Source: Flavobacteriales bacterium UBA6051
GTDB taxonomy: Bacteria; Bacteroidota; Bacteroidia; Flavobacteriales_D; Crocinitomicaceae
DNA: 64,000 bases
Assembly (NCBI GenBank): GCA_002427735.1
Contig: DIYP01000005.1
Span: 124,001-188,000, forward strand
Direction: 5' to 3'
Within the stretch, counting starts at the first letter, position 1. The number at the start of each line of letters is the position of its first letter. The notes under the pieces are model-generated. The model worked only from the letters and a program-made list of their open reading frames with translations, ran no database searches and was not told the origin of the DNA. Below are positions 23,996 through 33,036 of the stretch, one piece after another. Both the position numbers and the translations under genes were made by a program.

Positions 23996-26260
23996 TTATT
24001 TACTTAAGTTGAGTTTGTAAACTGCTTTACCCGCTTCAGTATATACTTCCACAAAGTAAATTCCATTCGCTTCATTTGTGAGATCGAATTGATTCACGGT
24101 AGCGCCAACAGTTTGCTCTGCAACAACAGATCCCATTGCGTTCAACACTTTCAATTCAGTTGCTGTCGAATTCAATTCACTTAGATCAACAGTCACTACA
24201 CCATTCGTAGGATTCGGATAAACCTTCACTCCATGGATACTATTCTCATCAAGACTCAATGTCACACAGAAGTTTGTAGATTCTTCATCCTGGAATTGAC
24301 CTCCAGAAGCATACACTGCACCGTTATTACCGACAGTGTAAGAACCGTTACCATAATCACAACATATTCCATCACCATACGAATCATAAATAACAAACGT
24401 ATAACACTCATCTAAATTCAGACAAACATCAGCTGATTCCAACTGACCATCATTGTTATCTGAGAATGGACCTCCAGAATAAAGTACATTTCCACCATCC
24501 AGAATTTCCCAAGTTGTTTCACTTCCGTATTCATCCTGAATAATATCGATTGATACCAAAACACCGTTCGGGAATCCCTGGAAGGTTTCACCACTTCCAT
24601 CATTTGACACGTCCTGATCTACTGTTGCATTTGGCGTATCAGTTGACACATTCAGTGTATTCGTTCCAGGACTTACGTTAAATGTTGGCAAATTCACCGT
24701 GGTAGTGGCTCCTGGAGCCAAAGATCCTGTCCATGGAATAGTTCCTGAAGAAGCACCACTGTTGAAATTGTAATCAATATTTACCGATGTTAATGTCAAG
24801 TTTCCATGATTTTTCAATGTAACTGAAGGAGTGATCGTGCTTGTACCACATGTAGTTCCAATTCCATCAATAGATTGAATTCCTGCATCATTGTCATACG
24901 TTGCACCAGCACAAAGACCTGTTCCCTTTCCATCCATGAACATCACACCCGTTCCATTCGGATCGAGGTAATCGCGCACACGTGTACCAGGAGTTCCTCC
25001 GCCATTCCAAGAAGTGCTTAATTTACCATAGAAATCATCTGTAATCGAGAAACAAGAAGCAGAACCACCGAACAACTGTCCAACCAAGCGATGGTTTTGA
25101 TCCCACAATCCTGAACCAGAGGATCCAGGTTCTGTTGTACCATCTTCCCAGTTTTGAACATTCCAACAAACAGCACCACCATAATTGGCAGTCATAGCAG
25201 GATCCGTGTCAAAAGAAATCTTCTTTACGTCTCCAGAAGGATGGTGAATTCCTGTTGAATTCTGAGGAGCCGCTCCCGTTGCATCCCATCCTGAATAATA
25301 TACATTGTAAGAAGCAGGAATATTTGATGATAATTCCATTAACGAGAAGTCAGATCCTGCACTTGCTGATAATAAGGATGCACCTGAAACTGTTTGATTC
25401 GTTGGTCCGTTCTGATTCTGATTACAAGAAGGACTTTCCCAGTTGAATCGGAAAACCCAGTTAGATACATTGGTTCCACAGTGGTTGGCAGACAAGAACA
25501 ATGGTCGCTCGTCTTCCTCCAGGTTGTTCAAAACAGTTCCTGTACAAGCTCCAGAACCGTTTGCAATAATAATCGCAACTGATGCTATTTCACATCTCCA
25601 TGGATCACCCACTGGACAGATTACATTATTATTACAAGATCCAGAGTCTCCAAGACCTTTCTCATAAGTACGACGGGCATATCCGAAAATATCCCGGTAA
25701 CCATGCGTCACTTGTCCAATACTTAATTCACTTTGATTTGTTGCTGCCGGACTTAGTTGATGTAATTCAACAATTAAAGTTTCACCCGAAATCGGTAGAG
25801 TCGCCAAACCATTCCACTCTTTATTATTCAAGTGCGTAAAAGGTCCAATAACATCAGAACGATCTTCATTGTATATAAATACTCGGTCACCCGGAACAAG
25901 ATTGTATGTATCAAAGATGACGTTCATACTTAATGCTCCAGTAGAATTAACAGCTAAACGCCAGATGCGTTCACCATTGTCTAAATCGTGCCAAACACCA
26001 GAGTTGTGCGTGTTATAATTAGTTTCAAACTCGTAACCAAATCTCCATGGTCCAAGCTTTTCAATATCGTTAATTGCATCTTCGGCAAGTCGCGCTTCGA
26101 CGTCAAAAGAAGGCATTTTAACTGCTACAACTTCGTCCGTTGCAGATTTAAACATGCCCCATGATACGGGGATTCCAGCTTCGTGAACGATTTGCGCATT
26201 AGAATTGGCAGAAATAAGGAGAGCCGCAAGCGAAAGCGTGCAGAGTAATCGTTTTTTCAT
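23996..26260 (-). CDS. Secreted trypsin-like serine protease with T9SS sorting domain (lysyl endopeptidase-like)
   Basis: A 754-residue exported protease. A signal peptide (to NSNA) and a propeptide-like region (about 25-200) precede the catalytic domain. The likely triad is His260 (LSANHCG), Asp304 (AGSDFSLMEL) and Ser381 (EPGSSGSGLWD). GQLFGGSASC after the Ser matches the pattern in Achromobacter lysyl endopeptidase. A CARDB-like beta domain, a pro-convertase-like region with CYTFVIYDSYGDGICC, and a T9SS sorting domain (last 75 residues) follow. Cys-rich pattern implies disulfides. Lys specificity is by resemblance only. Confidence 0.88.
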   Translation of the reverse strand: MKKRLLCTLSLAALLISANSNAQIVHEAGIPVSWGMFKSATDEVVAVKMPSFDVEARLAEDAINDIEKLGPWRFGYEFETNYNTHNSGVWHDLDNGERIWRLAVNSTGALSMNVIFDTYNLVPGDRVFIYNEDRSDVIGPFTHLNNKEWNGLATLPISGETLIVELHQLSPAATNQSELSIGQVTHGYRDIFGYARRTYEKGLGDSGSCNNNVICPVGDPWRCEIASVAIIIANGSGACTGTVLNNLEEDERPLFLSANHCGTNVSNWVFRFNWESPSCNQNQNGPTNQTVSGASLLSASAGSDFSLMELSSNIPASYNVYYSGWDATGAAPQNSTGIHHPSGDVKKISFDTDPAMTANYGGAVCWNVQNWEDGTTEPGSSGSGLWDQNHRLVGQLFGGSASCFSITDDFYGKLSTSWNGGGTPGTRVRDYLDPNGTGVMFMDGKGTGLCAGATYDNDAGIQSIDGIGTTCGTSTITPSVTLKNHGNLTLTSVNIDYNFNSGASSGTIPWTGSLAPGATTTVNLPTFNVSPGTNTLNVSTDTPNATVDQDVSNDGSGETFQGFPNGVLVSIDIIQDEYGSETTWEILDGGNVLYSGGPFSDNNDGQLESADVCLNLDECYTFVIYDSYGDGICCDYGNGSYTVGNNGAVYASGGQFQDEESTNFCVTLSLDENSIHGVKVYPNPTNGVVTVDLSELNSTATELKVLNAMGSVVAEQTVGATVNQFDLTNEANGIYFVEVYTEAGKAVYKLNLSK

Positions 26261-26284
26261 AGTTTATAATTTTAGAAGGTCTAA

Positions 26285-26292
26285 CAAATGTA
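26285..26292 (-). promoter_or_regulatory. -7 box of the secreted protease gene
   Basis: The minus strand reads TACATTTG, an exact -7 match 24 bases before the start codon at 26260. Confidence 0.45.
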
Positions 26293-26401
26293 CGAAAGAA
26301 TGCGCAAAAGTCTAAATCGTACTTAAACCTTCTGAAAACCTGAAATAGCCTACACTGCGGACCGAAATAGTCTTAGAATTCCAATTTTGGCATAAAAAGT
26401 T

Positions 26402-27331
26402 CTATTTGACTACCATTTTCTTTGTATCCACTCGAATGTCGTCAACGAATAGAGAAAAGTAGTAGACGCCTGCGTCTAGTTTACTGGTATTGATTTGCTC
26501 TCTTCCATTCGTTCCAGTATGCGCGAGCTTTTTTGTGGAGATTACCTGCCCTAAAGAATTTCGAAGAATCAACTGAGCCGATTCTGCATCTTTTGGAATG
26601 AAATATTTGACAGTTGTAGGCCCACTTACAGGATTAGGGGTATTCTGGTATAGCCTCGCTTCTGAGATAGACTTATTTACATCATGCGACCTGTCGTCAT
26701 TCGCTACCTGATTTTCATTTGATGATAAGAGCAATGCTTCTAGTTTTTGAATGCGTTCATCATAGGATGCAAAAATCGGTGTAAGATCTACTGATACGGA
26801 TGAGCCATTTTCAATTCCAATGGTTAAGTTCATCCCATCCAGGTGCGCTTCAGTCAAATTCTGTTGATCCGTATTGTCTTTATATTCGGAAAGATCAATA
26901 CTATGCGATTTATCCAATAATAAAAGATCGTCTTGAAGTCGCATTTCTTTGACCCCGAGCTCTACCCATTGAACACCATTCCAGGTTTGCAACTTCCCCG
27001 TTTCAATGTTGTAGATGGTCATTCCTTCTTCTGCCACTCCAAGCGACATTTCAAAAAATTCGATCTCTTCTGAGTTCATTCGGTTAATGAGGAAACCTTT
27101 ATCCTTATCTCCTAGTTCAAGGGAAGCTAAAGAGTTTGGATGCCGTGCACCTATCCCGACAGATGCATCTTTTTGAGGTTCATTAGACTCAGTGAGTTCT
27201 TGCTCGTCTGAATTACTTGAAATGACCTCAGAGGTAGCAAGCAGTTCATGATTCGATTCTGGATTACTGGTTTGTGCAATTGCTGTGATCATGCAAATGA
27301 ACGCACAGCAGGAGAGGGCTGTCTTGATCAT
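26402..27331 (-). CDS. Secreted T9SS cargo protein with tail-fibre-like middle
   Basis: A 309-residue exported protein. After the signal peptide (to AIAQ) the middle region contains VGIGARHPNSLASLELG, GKLQTWNGVQWVELG and DNTDQQNLTEAHLDGMNLTI, phrases often seen in Bacteroidota proteins with trimeric fibre-like repeats. A short coiled coil precedes a C-terminal T9SS sorting domain (NTPNPVSGPTTVKYFIP to KKMVVK). The role is unknown; a surface fibre or adhesin is one possibility. Confidence 0.7.
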   Translation of the reverse strand: MIKTALSCCAFICMITAIAQTSNPESNHELLATSEVISSNSDEQELTESNEPQKDASVGIGARHPNSLASLELGDKDKGFLINRMNSEEIEFFEMSLGVAEEGMTIYNIETGKLQTWNGVQWVELGVKEMRLQDDLLLLDKSHSIDLSEYKDNTDQQNLTEAHLDGMNLTIGIENGSSVSVDLTPIFASYDERIQKLEALLLSSNENQVANDDRSHDVNKSISEARLYQNTPNPVSGPTTVKYFIPKDAESAQLILRNSLGQVISTKKLAHTGTNGREQINTSKLDAGVYYFSLFVDDIRVDTKKMVVK

Positions 27332-27384
27332 AGTGTTTGATTTTAGAGCGTTTAATACGTTGTTGTTACTATAATAAACTTATG

Positions 27385-27409
27385 TATGCATATAAAAATT
27401 GTGCATACC
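27385..27409. repeat. Inverted repeat in intergenic region
   Basis: GTATGCA and TGCATAC are perfect 7-base arms separated by 11 A/T-rich bases, between two genes on the minus strand. It could be an operator or a weak terminator for the membrane-TPR gene ending at 27433. Confidence 0.4.
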
Positions 27410-27432
27410 CCGATAAAATCATAAAGTTTGTA

Positions 27433-29670
27433 TTACCTCGAACCAAATAAAAACTTTATTTCCCCTAACCTATCTCCTTCGGAAAGCCTCTTATTGACTT
27501 CATTCACCAATCGATCATACTTATCTGCAGTTATGAACTCTTCGCAATGTTTTTTTGCAGCATCATACATTCCCCCCTCCAATGCACAGTGAATAGCCAT
27601 CCTAAGTGCTCTCTGACGATCAGGGTATTGCAATGCCACCAACTGAAGCGCCTGTTCATAGGCACTTTCAAAATCGCCTTTGATAAAATCATTTTGCATT
27701 GACATGATGATTTGCTCACCATTCTGCAGCGCCGGAAGATCGAGTGCGACCCGAAGACTATCCCTTATGCCTGAAACATACGCATTTGTCGGCATCGTTT
27801 TTAAAAACTCTTCACAATAGTCTAGTACTAATAAGGACTCCTTAGCTTTTAAACCACAATCGATGGCCATTGAAAGGGACTGCAGTTTATCAGGATAACT
27901 CATGGCAACCAACTTTTTGCTCTCCTCAAATGCTTCATCAAATCGCCCGAGTCTGTAGTAGGCATCCATGGTACCCATTCTATTGGAGGGATATTTTTTA
28001 GCATAATCATGAACTTCTTGATGAAGTCTTAGTGCCCTTTCTAAATCATTGATACTTCGGTAATATTTTGCTCTACTCCATAGTAAATAGGCATACTCAA
28101 TATCGTCTCCTTCGTGCGCATATGGCTTCAGATCATCTATCACCTGTTCCAATCGATCGATATAATCCTGGGTAGCCGCACTTTCCATTCCTATCCCATT
28201 ATCGATAGTTCCCGCCGATCTAATCCAGTAAGTCTTGAAGGTATACCTACCAACTACTTCCAAACGCTTTGAACCTGCATCAGGTATAGCATTCGTCATG
28301 TAAACGGGAATAGCCATAACGCAAACTCCAACTGTCGGTAGCACTAACGAGCGTAATTCCAACTCGCTACTTTTCATGATGGCTACCAATAAAAACAATA
28401 ACAATGGCGCTGATAATGAAAACAAATCCCAATCTATTGGCATGGAAAGTAACGGGTTCACCATGAATAAAAGACCGTTAAAGAGAATTAGGCTAACACC
28501 TGTGAGTAATACTTCGGGGGTGTTCCAATTAATCCGTTTTCTCGTTGCTAATAGTATTATCAGGACAAAAAGACCGGCTCCTGCCCAATGAAAGCAATTG
28601 TTGACAAAATCAGAGATATGAGCGAAACTGAAAAGATTATAGCGATCCAGTGGAGCATCAGGCGACATCAGTGGTAAAAATAATCGCTCAGACTCCTTCA
28701 CCACTCCGTCAAGAAAACGGGGATCATTATGATCTTTAAAAACGAAAAAGTAAGCCAACCAACCAATTATAAAAACCGGAATCAGCACATAACGTAACAC
28801 ACTTTTCCAGGTAAAGTAAGGCTTCCATTTTTCAGACCCCTTCACATAAACGAAAGCCGCTATTAGTGAAGGTATGAGAAGAACACTTAGAAAATGGAAT
28901 TTTATGCATAAGATAAGCGCAAAAATCAGTGCCCAGAGAAGACGTTTATTACTCGTCTTTAGATAATAGAAAAGTATTGAAAAATAACCTGTAACGACAG
29001 CGAAAAACGGTGCGTAAATCTCAATATGGCCGTAAAAATTTTGAGTAAAAGGAGCAAATAAGCCGATCAGTATCAAAATTAAACGTTGTGCTGAAGATTC
29101 TACATAACTGAATAAAAACAACAACCATATCAATACGAATACTGTTCCTGAGACTGTATCAATCCAACGAAAAACATCTACAGGGTGAGCCTGCGTTCGA
29201 AAAGCTAATCTTTCCACTGCGTTGAGCATCGTCTTTTCACCAATCTTAGGGTCAAATATGTCAAGGCTGAGCATGTTCTGTGTGCGTTCCACATTCAATT
29301 CATCTACTCCATCCCCAAGAAATCCCTTAAACCGAGGGGCATCACCATAATAATCCTTATGAATTGGGAAGTTATGGAAAACCCAGCCAGCTGCCAGTGC
29401 TAATACAATTGCCAACCAAAACTTTCTCGGTATACGATCTAACAATTCTTTACGAACCGGCATGAAAAAGCCAGATACCATTAGAACAAAAGCTAATGCG
29501 AGAAAAAACAATCCTATTCCAGAAGGTAGAAATGTAAAGTGGTGAACTCCCCAGAGTGTTTCCTGAAAGACGTATGCTAATGCATAAATGGATAGAAATA
29601 AAATACCTATAACCAGTATTCTTGTTCTGGAGAGTATTTTTATTTCTTTTCCTTCGGACATGATTGACAA
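27433..29670 (-). CDS. Polytopic membrane protein with C-terminal TPR-like repeats
   Basis: A 745-residue protein. The first two thirds (about 15-470) contain roughly 12 hydrophobic helices, with a loop holding NFYGHIEIYAPFFAV and acidic loop residues that recall GT-C glycosyltransferases in topology. The last 240 residues form helical TPR-like pairs (for example LWSRAKYYRSINDLERALRLHQEVHDY). I do not recognise a named family. Membrane-embedded glycosyl transfer with a protein-binding tail is a guess from architecture. Confidence 0.6.
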   Translation of the reverse strand: MSIMSEGKEIKILSRTRILVIGILFLSIYALAYVFQETLWGVHHFTFLPSGIGLFFLALAFVLMVSGFFMPVRKELLDRIPRKFWLAIVLALAAGWVFHNFPIHKDYYGDAPRFKGFLGDGVDELNVERTQNMLSLDIFDPKIGEKTMLNAVERLAFRTQAHPVDVFRWIDTVSGTVFVLIWLLFLFSYVESSAQRLILILIGLFAPFTQNFYGHIEIYAPFFAVVTGYFSILFYYLKTSNKRLLWALIFALILCIKFHFLSVLLIPSLIAAFVYVKGSEKWKPYFTWKSVLRYVLIPVFIIGWLAYFFVFKDHNDPRFLDGVVKESERLFLPLMSPDAPLDRYNLFSFAHISDFVNNCFHWAGAGLFVLIILLATRKRINWNTPEVLLTGVSLILFNGLLFMVNPLLSMPIDWDLFSLSAPLLLFLLVAIMKSSELELRSLVLPTVGVCVMAIPVYMTNAIPDAGSKRLEVVGRYTFKTYWIRSAGTIDNGIGMESAATQDYIDRLEQVIDDLKPYAHEGDDIEYAYLLWSRAKYYRSINDLERALRLHQEVHDYAKKYPSNRMGTMDAYYRLGRFDEAFEESKKLVAMSYPDKLQSLSMAIDCGLKAKESLLVLDYCEEFLKTMPTNAYVSGIRDSLRVALDLPALQNGEQIIMSMQNDFIKGDFESAYEQALQLVALQYPDRQRALRMAIHCALEGGMYDAAKKHCEEFITADKYDRLVNEVNKRLSEGDRLGEIKFLFGSR

Positions 29671-29714
29671 CTCAGTGGAAAAGATACAAAACTTACCGAA
29701 GTCTATTCAGCAGA

Positions 29715-30245
29715 TTAAGAATAATAGGGTGAGATCATAAGGTAAACGACCACTCCACTAACAGCCACATAAAACCAAAGTGGCCATGTAATTTTAGTCC
29801 ACTTTTTATGGCGCTCATAATTCCCTTGCCAAGCAAACAAATAGGTAAATAGCACTAAAGGAACAACTGCAATACTTAAAACAATATGGGAAATAAGAAT
29901 GATAAAATAGATCATTCGATAATCTCCACCATATGGTGTTGACTCAGAAGTCATATGGTAGGCTACATAACTAGCAAGAAAAAGAAGAGATAATAACAAA
30001 CAAAACCGAATGAGACCACGATGAAGGTTCATGTTCTTCCTTTTAATGGCCAATAAAGCTCCCACCAATAACAACGCCGTTAAGCCATTAACTGCAGCAT
30101 ATATCGGAGGTAAAAATGTAAGATCAACACCTTCAATTTTAACGCCAAATAGCACTGCTACCACAAGTGGTATTGCAATAGAAGCCACAATAATTGCAAC
30201 CCTTGCTTTTTTCAATTTATTTGGATCCATTAATTCCGTAGTCAT
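29715..30245 (-). CDS. DUF420 membrane protein (CtaM/YozB-like)
   Basis: A 176-residue protein with five membrane helices. The pattern AVNGLTALLLVGALLAIKRKNMNLHRGLIRF followed by YVAYHM and ISHIVLSIAVVPLVL fits DUF420, a family linked to terminal oxidase assembly, with several conserved His residues in helices. It overlaps the SCO1 gene 3' end by 29 bases (14 if the ATG at 30230 is used). Its place at the end of the oxidase block supports a role in heme-copper oxidase maturation. Confidence 0.82.
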   Translation of the reverse strand: MTTELMDPNKLKKARVAIIVASIAIPLVVAVLFGVKIEGVDLTFLPPIYAAVNGLTALLLVGALLAIKRKNMNLHRGLIRFCLLLSLLFLASYVAYHMTSESTPYGGDYRMIYFIILISHIVLSIAVVPLVLFTYLFAWQGNYERHKKWTKITWPLWFYVAVSGVVVYLMISPYYS

Positions 30246-30894
30246 GTTCTAATAGTTTACGTACGTCTTTTTCCATTTGATCTACTTCATCGATATCTGT
30301 ACCATGGTAAACCCCTCTGACATGTCCATTATGATCTACCAACGTAAATATATCTGAATGGGCAAAACCTCCTGGTTCCGTATCGTCAGCGCCTGCATGT
30401 ACAAGAAAAGATTGAACTCCCAATTGATGCGTTGCTGCCTCATGCCCTGTAAAGAAGTGCCAATTGCTCGCCGAAATTTCGTGCATTGCTATGTACTCCC
30501 GCAATCTAGCCGGCGTATCTCGATTCGGGTCGATTGAAAAACTCATGAACTGAATCTCATCAGATAAATCCTTAAGCATCTCATTCAAACGCTTCATTTG
30601 TGACGTCATCGGCGGACAAATAGTGGGGCATGTTGTAAAGAAAAAGTCGGAGATCCATACTTTTCCTTTCATGCTTTCAGAGGTGATTAAAACAGAATCT
30701 TGATTCAGGTACTTAAATTCTGCTACTTTATGGTATAAAGTATCCGCCACTTCCTCTCCATCCACCGTTGAATACTCTATATCTCTTGGGCCCAAAAAAG
30801 GTAAAATGGGTGCTTCATACTCATCCGCTTCTTGGCACGCTGCCATCAAAAGTGTGAGCAAAACAACCAGGGGAAATTTACTGAGCATCTTCAT
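30217..30894 (-). CDS. SCO1/SenC-family copper chaperone lipoprotein
   Basis: A 225-residue thioredoxin-fold protein anchored by a lipobox (LLMAAC). The copper motif CPTIC lies in WISDFFFTTCPTICPPMTS and the conserved His is in GGFAHSDIFTLVD, so all copper ligands are present. SCO proteins deliver copper to the CuA site of cytochrome c oxidase. The frame is open further upstream, but ATG at 30894 (MKMLSKFP) gives a proper signal sequence and a small overlap of 17 bases with the preceding gene. Confidence 0.9.
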   Translation of the reverse strand: MKMLSKFPLVVLLTLLMAACQEADEYEAPILPFLGPRDIEYSTVDGEEVADTLYHKVAEFKYLNQDSVLITSESMKGKVWISDFFFTTCPTICPPMTSQMKRLNEMLKDLSDEIQFMSFSIDPNRDTPARLREYIAMHEISASNWHFFTGHEAATHQLGVQSFLVHAGADDTEPGGFAHSDIFTLVDHNGHVRGVYHGTDIDEVDQMEKDVRKLLEHDYGINGSK

Positions 30895-31564
30895 TTCGTG
30901 CAGCTTCTTTATCATATTGTTTTTGCAACAAGGCAATGTGTTCTTTCATTCGGCGAATCATTCCTTCTGAAGTTCCTGACAAAACCATTCTTAAATGATT
31001 GCGTCTATCGAGCAAAAGCATCAATTCTTGATACGCTTCACCTCCATGATATTCTTCTCCTTGTTGAAGTAGCGATTCATTGTTATTCTCAAAATCATAT
31101 AAACTTCTTACATCATCTGAAGAGGCCAAGTACCATATTTCAGGATCGTATGCCTCTACTCTATCCGTTATCATATCCCGGACTGTTGAGATGTCCTCCA
31201 ACGGTTTGCCTTCACCATCGGTGACAAATGAAATTATGCGAACAGATCCCAGCTTCTTTTTGTTCTTTCTGACATGCTGATATATGAGTTGATCAAGATG
31301 CCAAAAAGAGATAGAACAGTTATCCGGGCATTCTGGTTGAAGGGTGGTTACTAAAACGACTTTGTCCTCAAACTCATCATAGGTATGCTTCACTCCTTCA
31401 GCATCCGTAAAAGTATAATTGATCGCCTTACCATAATCTCCAAGTTCTTTAAACTTATGATTACAACCACGTGTGGCGATAAACACCAAAATAAAAGCCG
31501 GACCAAACAAGATTAAAAACGCTAGCGCTCTCTTTGTTCGTCCGGCAGTATTTTTTACAGCCAT
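30878..31564 (-). CDS. SCO-like membrane-anchored protein lacking the copper-ligand His
   Basis: A 228-residue protein with an N-terminal membrane anchor (about 12-31) and a thioredoxin-like domain. The Cys pair is CPDNC (Cys79, Cys83). Aligning its last strand pair with that of the neighbouring SCO1 gene places Tyr178 (GGEAYQELMLLLD) where SCO1 has the ligand His (GGFAHSDIFTLVD). It may act as a thiol reductase for the oxidase rather than a copper donor. It lies 12 bases after the subunit IV gene. Confidence 0.75.
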   Translation of the reverse strand: MAVKNTAGRTKRALAFLILFGPAFILVFIATRGCNHKFKELGDYGKAINYTFTDAEGVKHTYDEFEDKVVLVTTLQPECPDNCSISFWHLDQLIYQHVRKNKKKLGSVRIISFVTDGEGKPLEDISTVRDMITDRVEAYDPEIWYLASSDDVRSLYDFENNNESLLQQGEEYHGGEAYQELMLLLDRRNHLRMVLSGTSEGMIRRMKEHIALLQKQYDKEAARNEDAQ

Positions 31565-31576
31565 ATTGTAAGATGG

Positions 31577-31945
31577 TTAAACGGCGGCTCCAGCCCAGGC
31601 TTCACCTACAGCTAATCCTTCCCAAAGCAATATGAAGATCAAATACAACATAAAGATGAAGTAAGGAATCAGGATTACGTATCTCAATCCTTTGCGCTCA
31701 TCTCCAAGGTGCATAAACACCATTACGATGTATCCAGCTTTCAATAAAGTCATAATAATGAACGACCATTTTACGAAAGGCCATGCACCAGATCCTTGCT
31801 TAATCATTGCTCCTAATGCTACTTCAACAGCAGTGATAATCGTTAATAGTAACGTTACAAACCAAATTTTTCTACGGATTTTAACACCCGCTTCTTCGCT
31901 GTGATGTGCGTCTAATGAATATTCTATAATATCGTCTCTTTCCAT
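31577..31945 (-). CDS. Cytochrome c oxidase subunit IV (caa3/bacterial type)
   Basis: A 122-residue inner membrane protein with three helices (about 28-48, 57-79 and 88-112). WPFVKWSFIIMTLLKAGYIVMVFMHLGDE is characteristic of the small bacterial oxidase subunit IV family (CyoD/CtaF like). It follows the second subunit III gene by 20 bases. It stabilises the heme-copper oxidase rather than catalysing. Confidence 0.88.
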   Translation of the reverse strand: MERDDIIEYSLDAHHSEEAGVKIRRKIWFVTLLLTIITAVEVALGAMIKQGSGAWPFVKWSFIIMTLLKAGYIVMVFMHLGDERKGLRYVILIPYFIFMLYLIFILLWEGLAVGEAWAGAAV

Positions 31946-31965
31946 AACAGATACGTTTTTTCAGA

Positions 31966-33012
31966 TTATACTAGGTAGAAGAATGTAAATACGAATACCC
32001 AAACTAAATCGACAAAGTGCCAGTAAAGTCCAGTTTTTTCAACCATTTCGTAATGTCCGCGTGAGTGCATAACTCCTCCAATTACTTGAAGAAGAATAAT
32101 GATATTGATAATTACACCAGAGAATACGTGGAATCCGTGGAATCCAGTAATAAAGAAGAAGAACTGTCCGTACTGTTGAGGTCCGTACTCGTTTTGCTGA
32201 AGGTTCGCTCCATAAATAAGACGACCAGCTTCCCCTGAGTTGATAGCCTCCTCATACATAGCCGCTGCACCTTCTTCAATGTGCGTTCCCATTTCGTATT
32301 TACCTCCAGACTCTTTAACGATCAACTCCATGTGCTCATTTGCACTTTTCTTGATCTCTGCCTGTGAACCATCGTGCAAGGTAATGATACCATCCTTGAT
32401 GTGTCCTTCAGCTGCTGCATGTTGATAATCATGCATTAGATCAGCTTGAGTTACACCATGAACTCCTGCCTTAATTTCGTCTCCAACTTGGTGGTGATCT
32501 CCAGCAACTGTTACTTTAAAACTTTCAATTTCTCCAAACTCTCCATGAACGATGGCTAATGAACCGTCCGCTAATTCCACTTTCCCGAATTCAGAACCGT
32601 GGATAAAGTGAGACCATTCCCAAGCCTGAGATCCAACGAAGAAGAAACCACCGATAATCGTTGCAATCATCCACTTAATCACTCCTCGCTTGTCCATTCT
32701 GTGACCAGCTTCAACGGCCAATACCATTGTTACCGAAGAAACAATCAGAATAAACGTCATCAAGGCCACATAAATCAATGGATATCCATGACCTAAAAAT
32801 GGAAGTGAGTTAAACGTTTCTTCACCAATTGGCCAAGATCCTAAATAATCGTGTCTAGTAAATCCGTAAGCGACTAGTAATCCTCCAAATGTCAAAGCAT
32901 CCGAAACGAGGAAGAACCACATCATTAGCTTTCCGTAACTCGTACTAAAAGGAGACATTTTACCTCCCCAAAGCGTTTTTCCGTCAATTTGTTTAGAAGC
33001 GTGTCCGGCCAT
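31966..33012 (-). CDS. Cytochrome c oxidase subunit III with large soluble insertion
   Basis: A 348-residue subunit III. The helices follow the family (KLMMWFFLVSDALTFGGLLVAYG; GFFFVGSQAWEWSHFI; QFFFFITGFHGFHVFSGV; GLYWHFVDLVWVFVFTFFY). Between the WEWSHFI helix and the FITGFHGFHV helix lies an insertion of about 135 residues (144-278) that is hydrophilic and has several His residues. Subunit III usually has only a short loop there. It lies between another subunit III gene (24 bases) and subunit IV. Confidence 0.9.
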   Translation of the reverse strand: MAGHASKQIDGKTLWGGKMSPFSTSYGKLMMWFFLVSDALTFGGLLVAYGFTRHDYLGSWPIGEETFNSLPFLGHGYPLIYVALMTFILIVSSVTMVLAVEAGHRMDKRGVIKWMIATIIGGFFFVGSQAWEWSHFIHGSEFGKVELADGSLAIVHGEFGEIESFKVTVAGDHHQVGDEIKAGVHGVTQADLMHDYQHAAAEGHIKDGIITLHDGSQAEIKKSANEHMELIVKESGGKYEMGTHIEEGAAAMYEEAINSGEAGRLIYGANLQQNEYGPQQYGQFFFFITGFHGFHVFSGVIINIIILLQVIGGVMHSRGHYEMVEKTGLYWHFVDLVWVFVFTFFYLV

Positions 33013-33036
33013 TCTGAAAAAATTTTATGTGCAAGT

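Noticed and set aside
30895..30936. Upstream ATG of the SCO1 frame
   Set aside because: It would add a Cys-rich stretch before the signal sequence and a long overlap with the previous gene.
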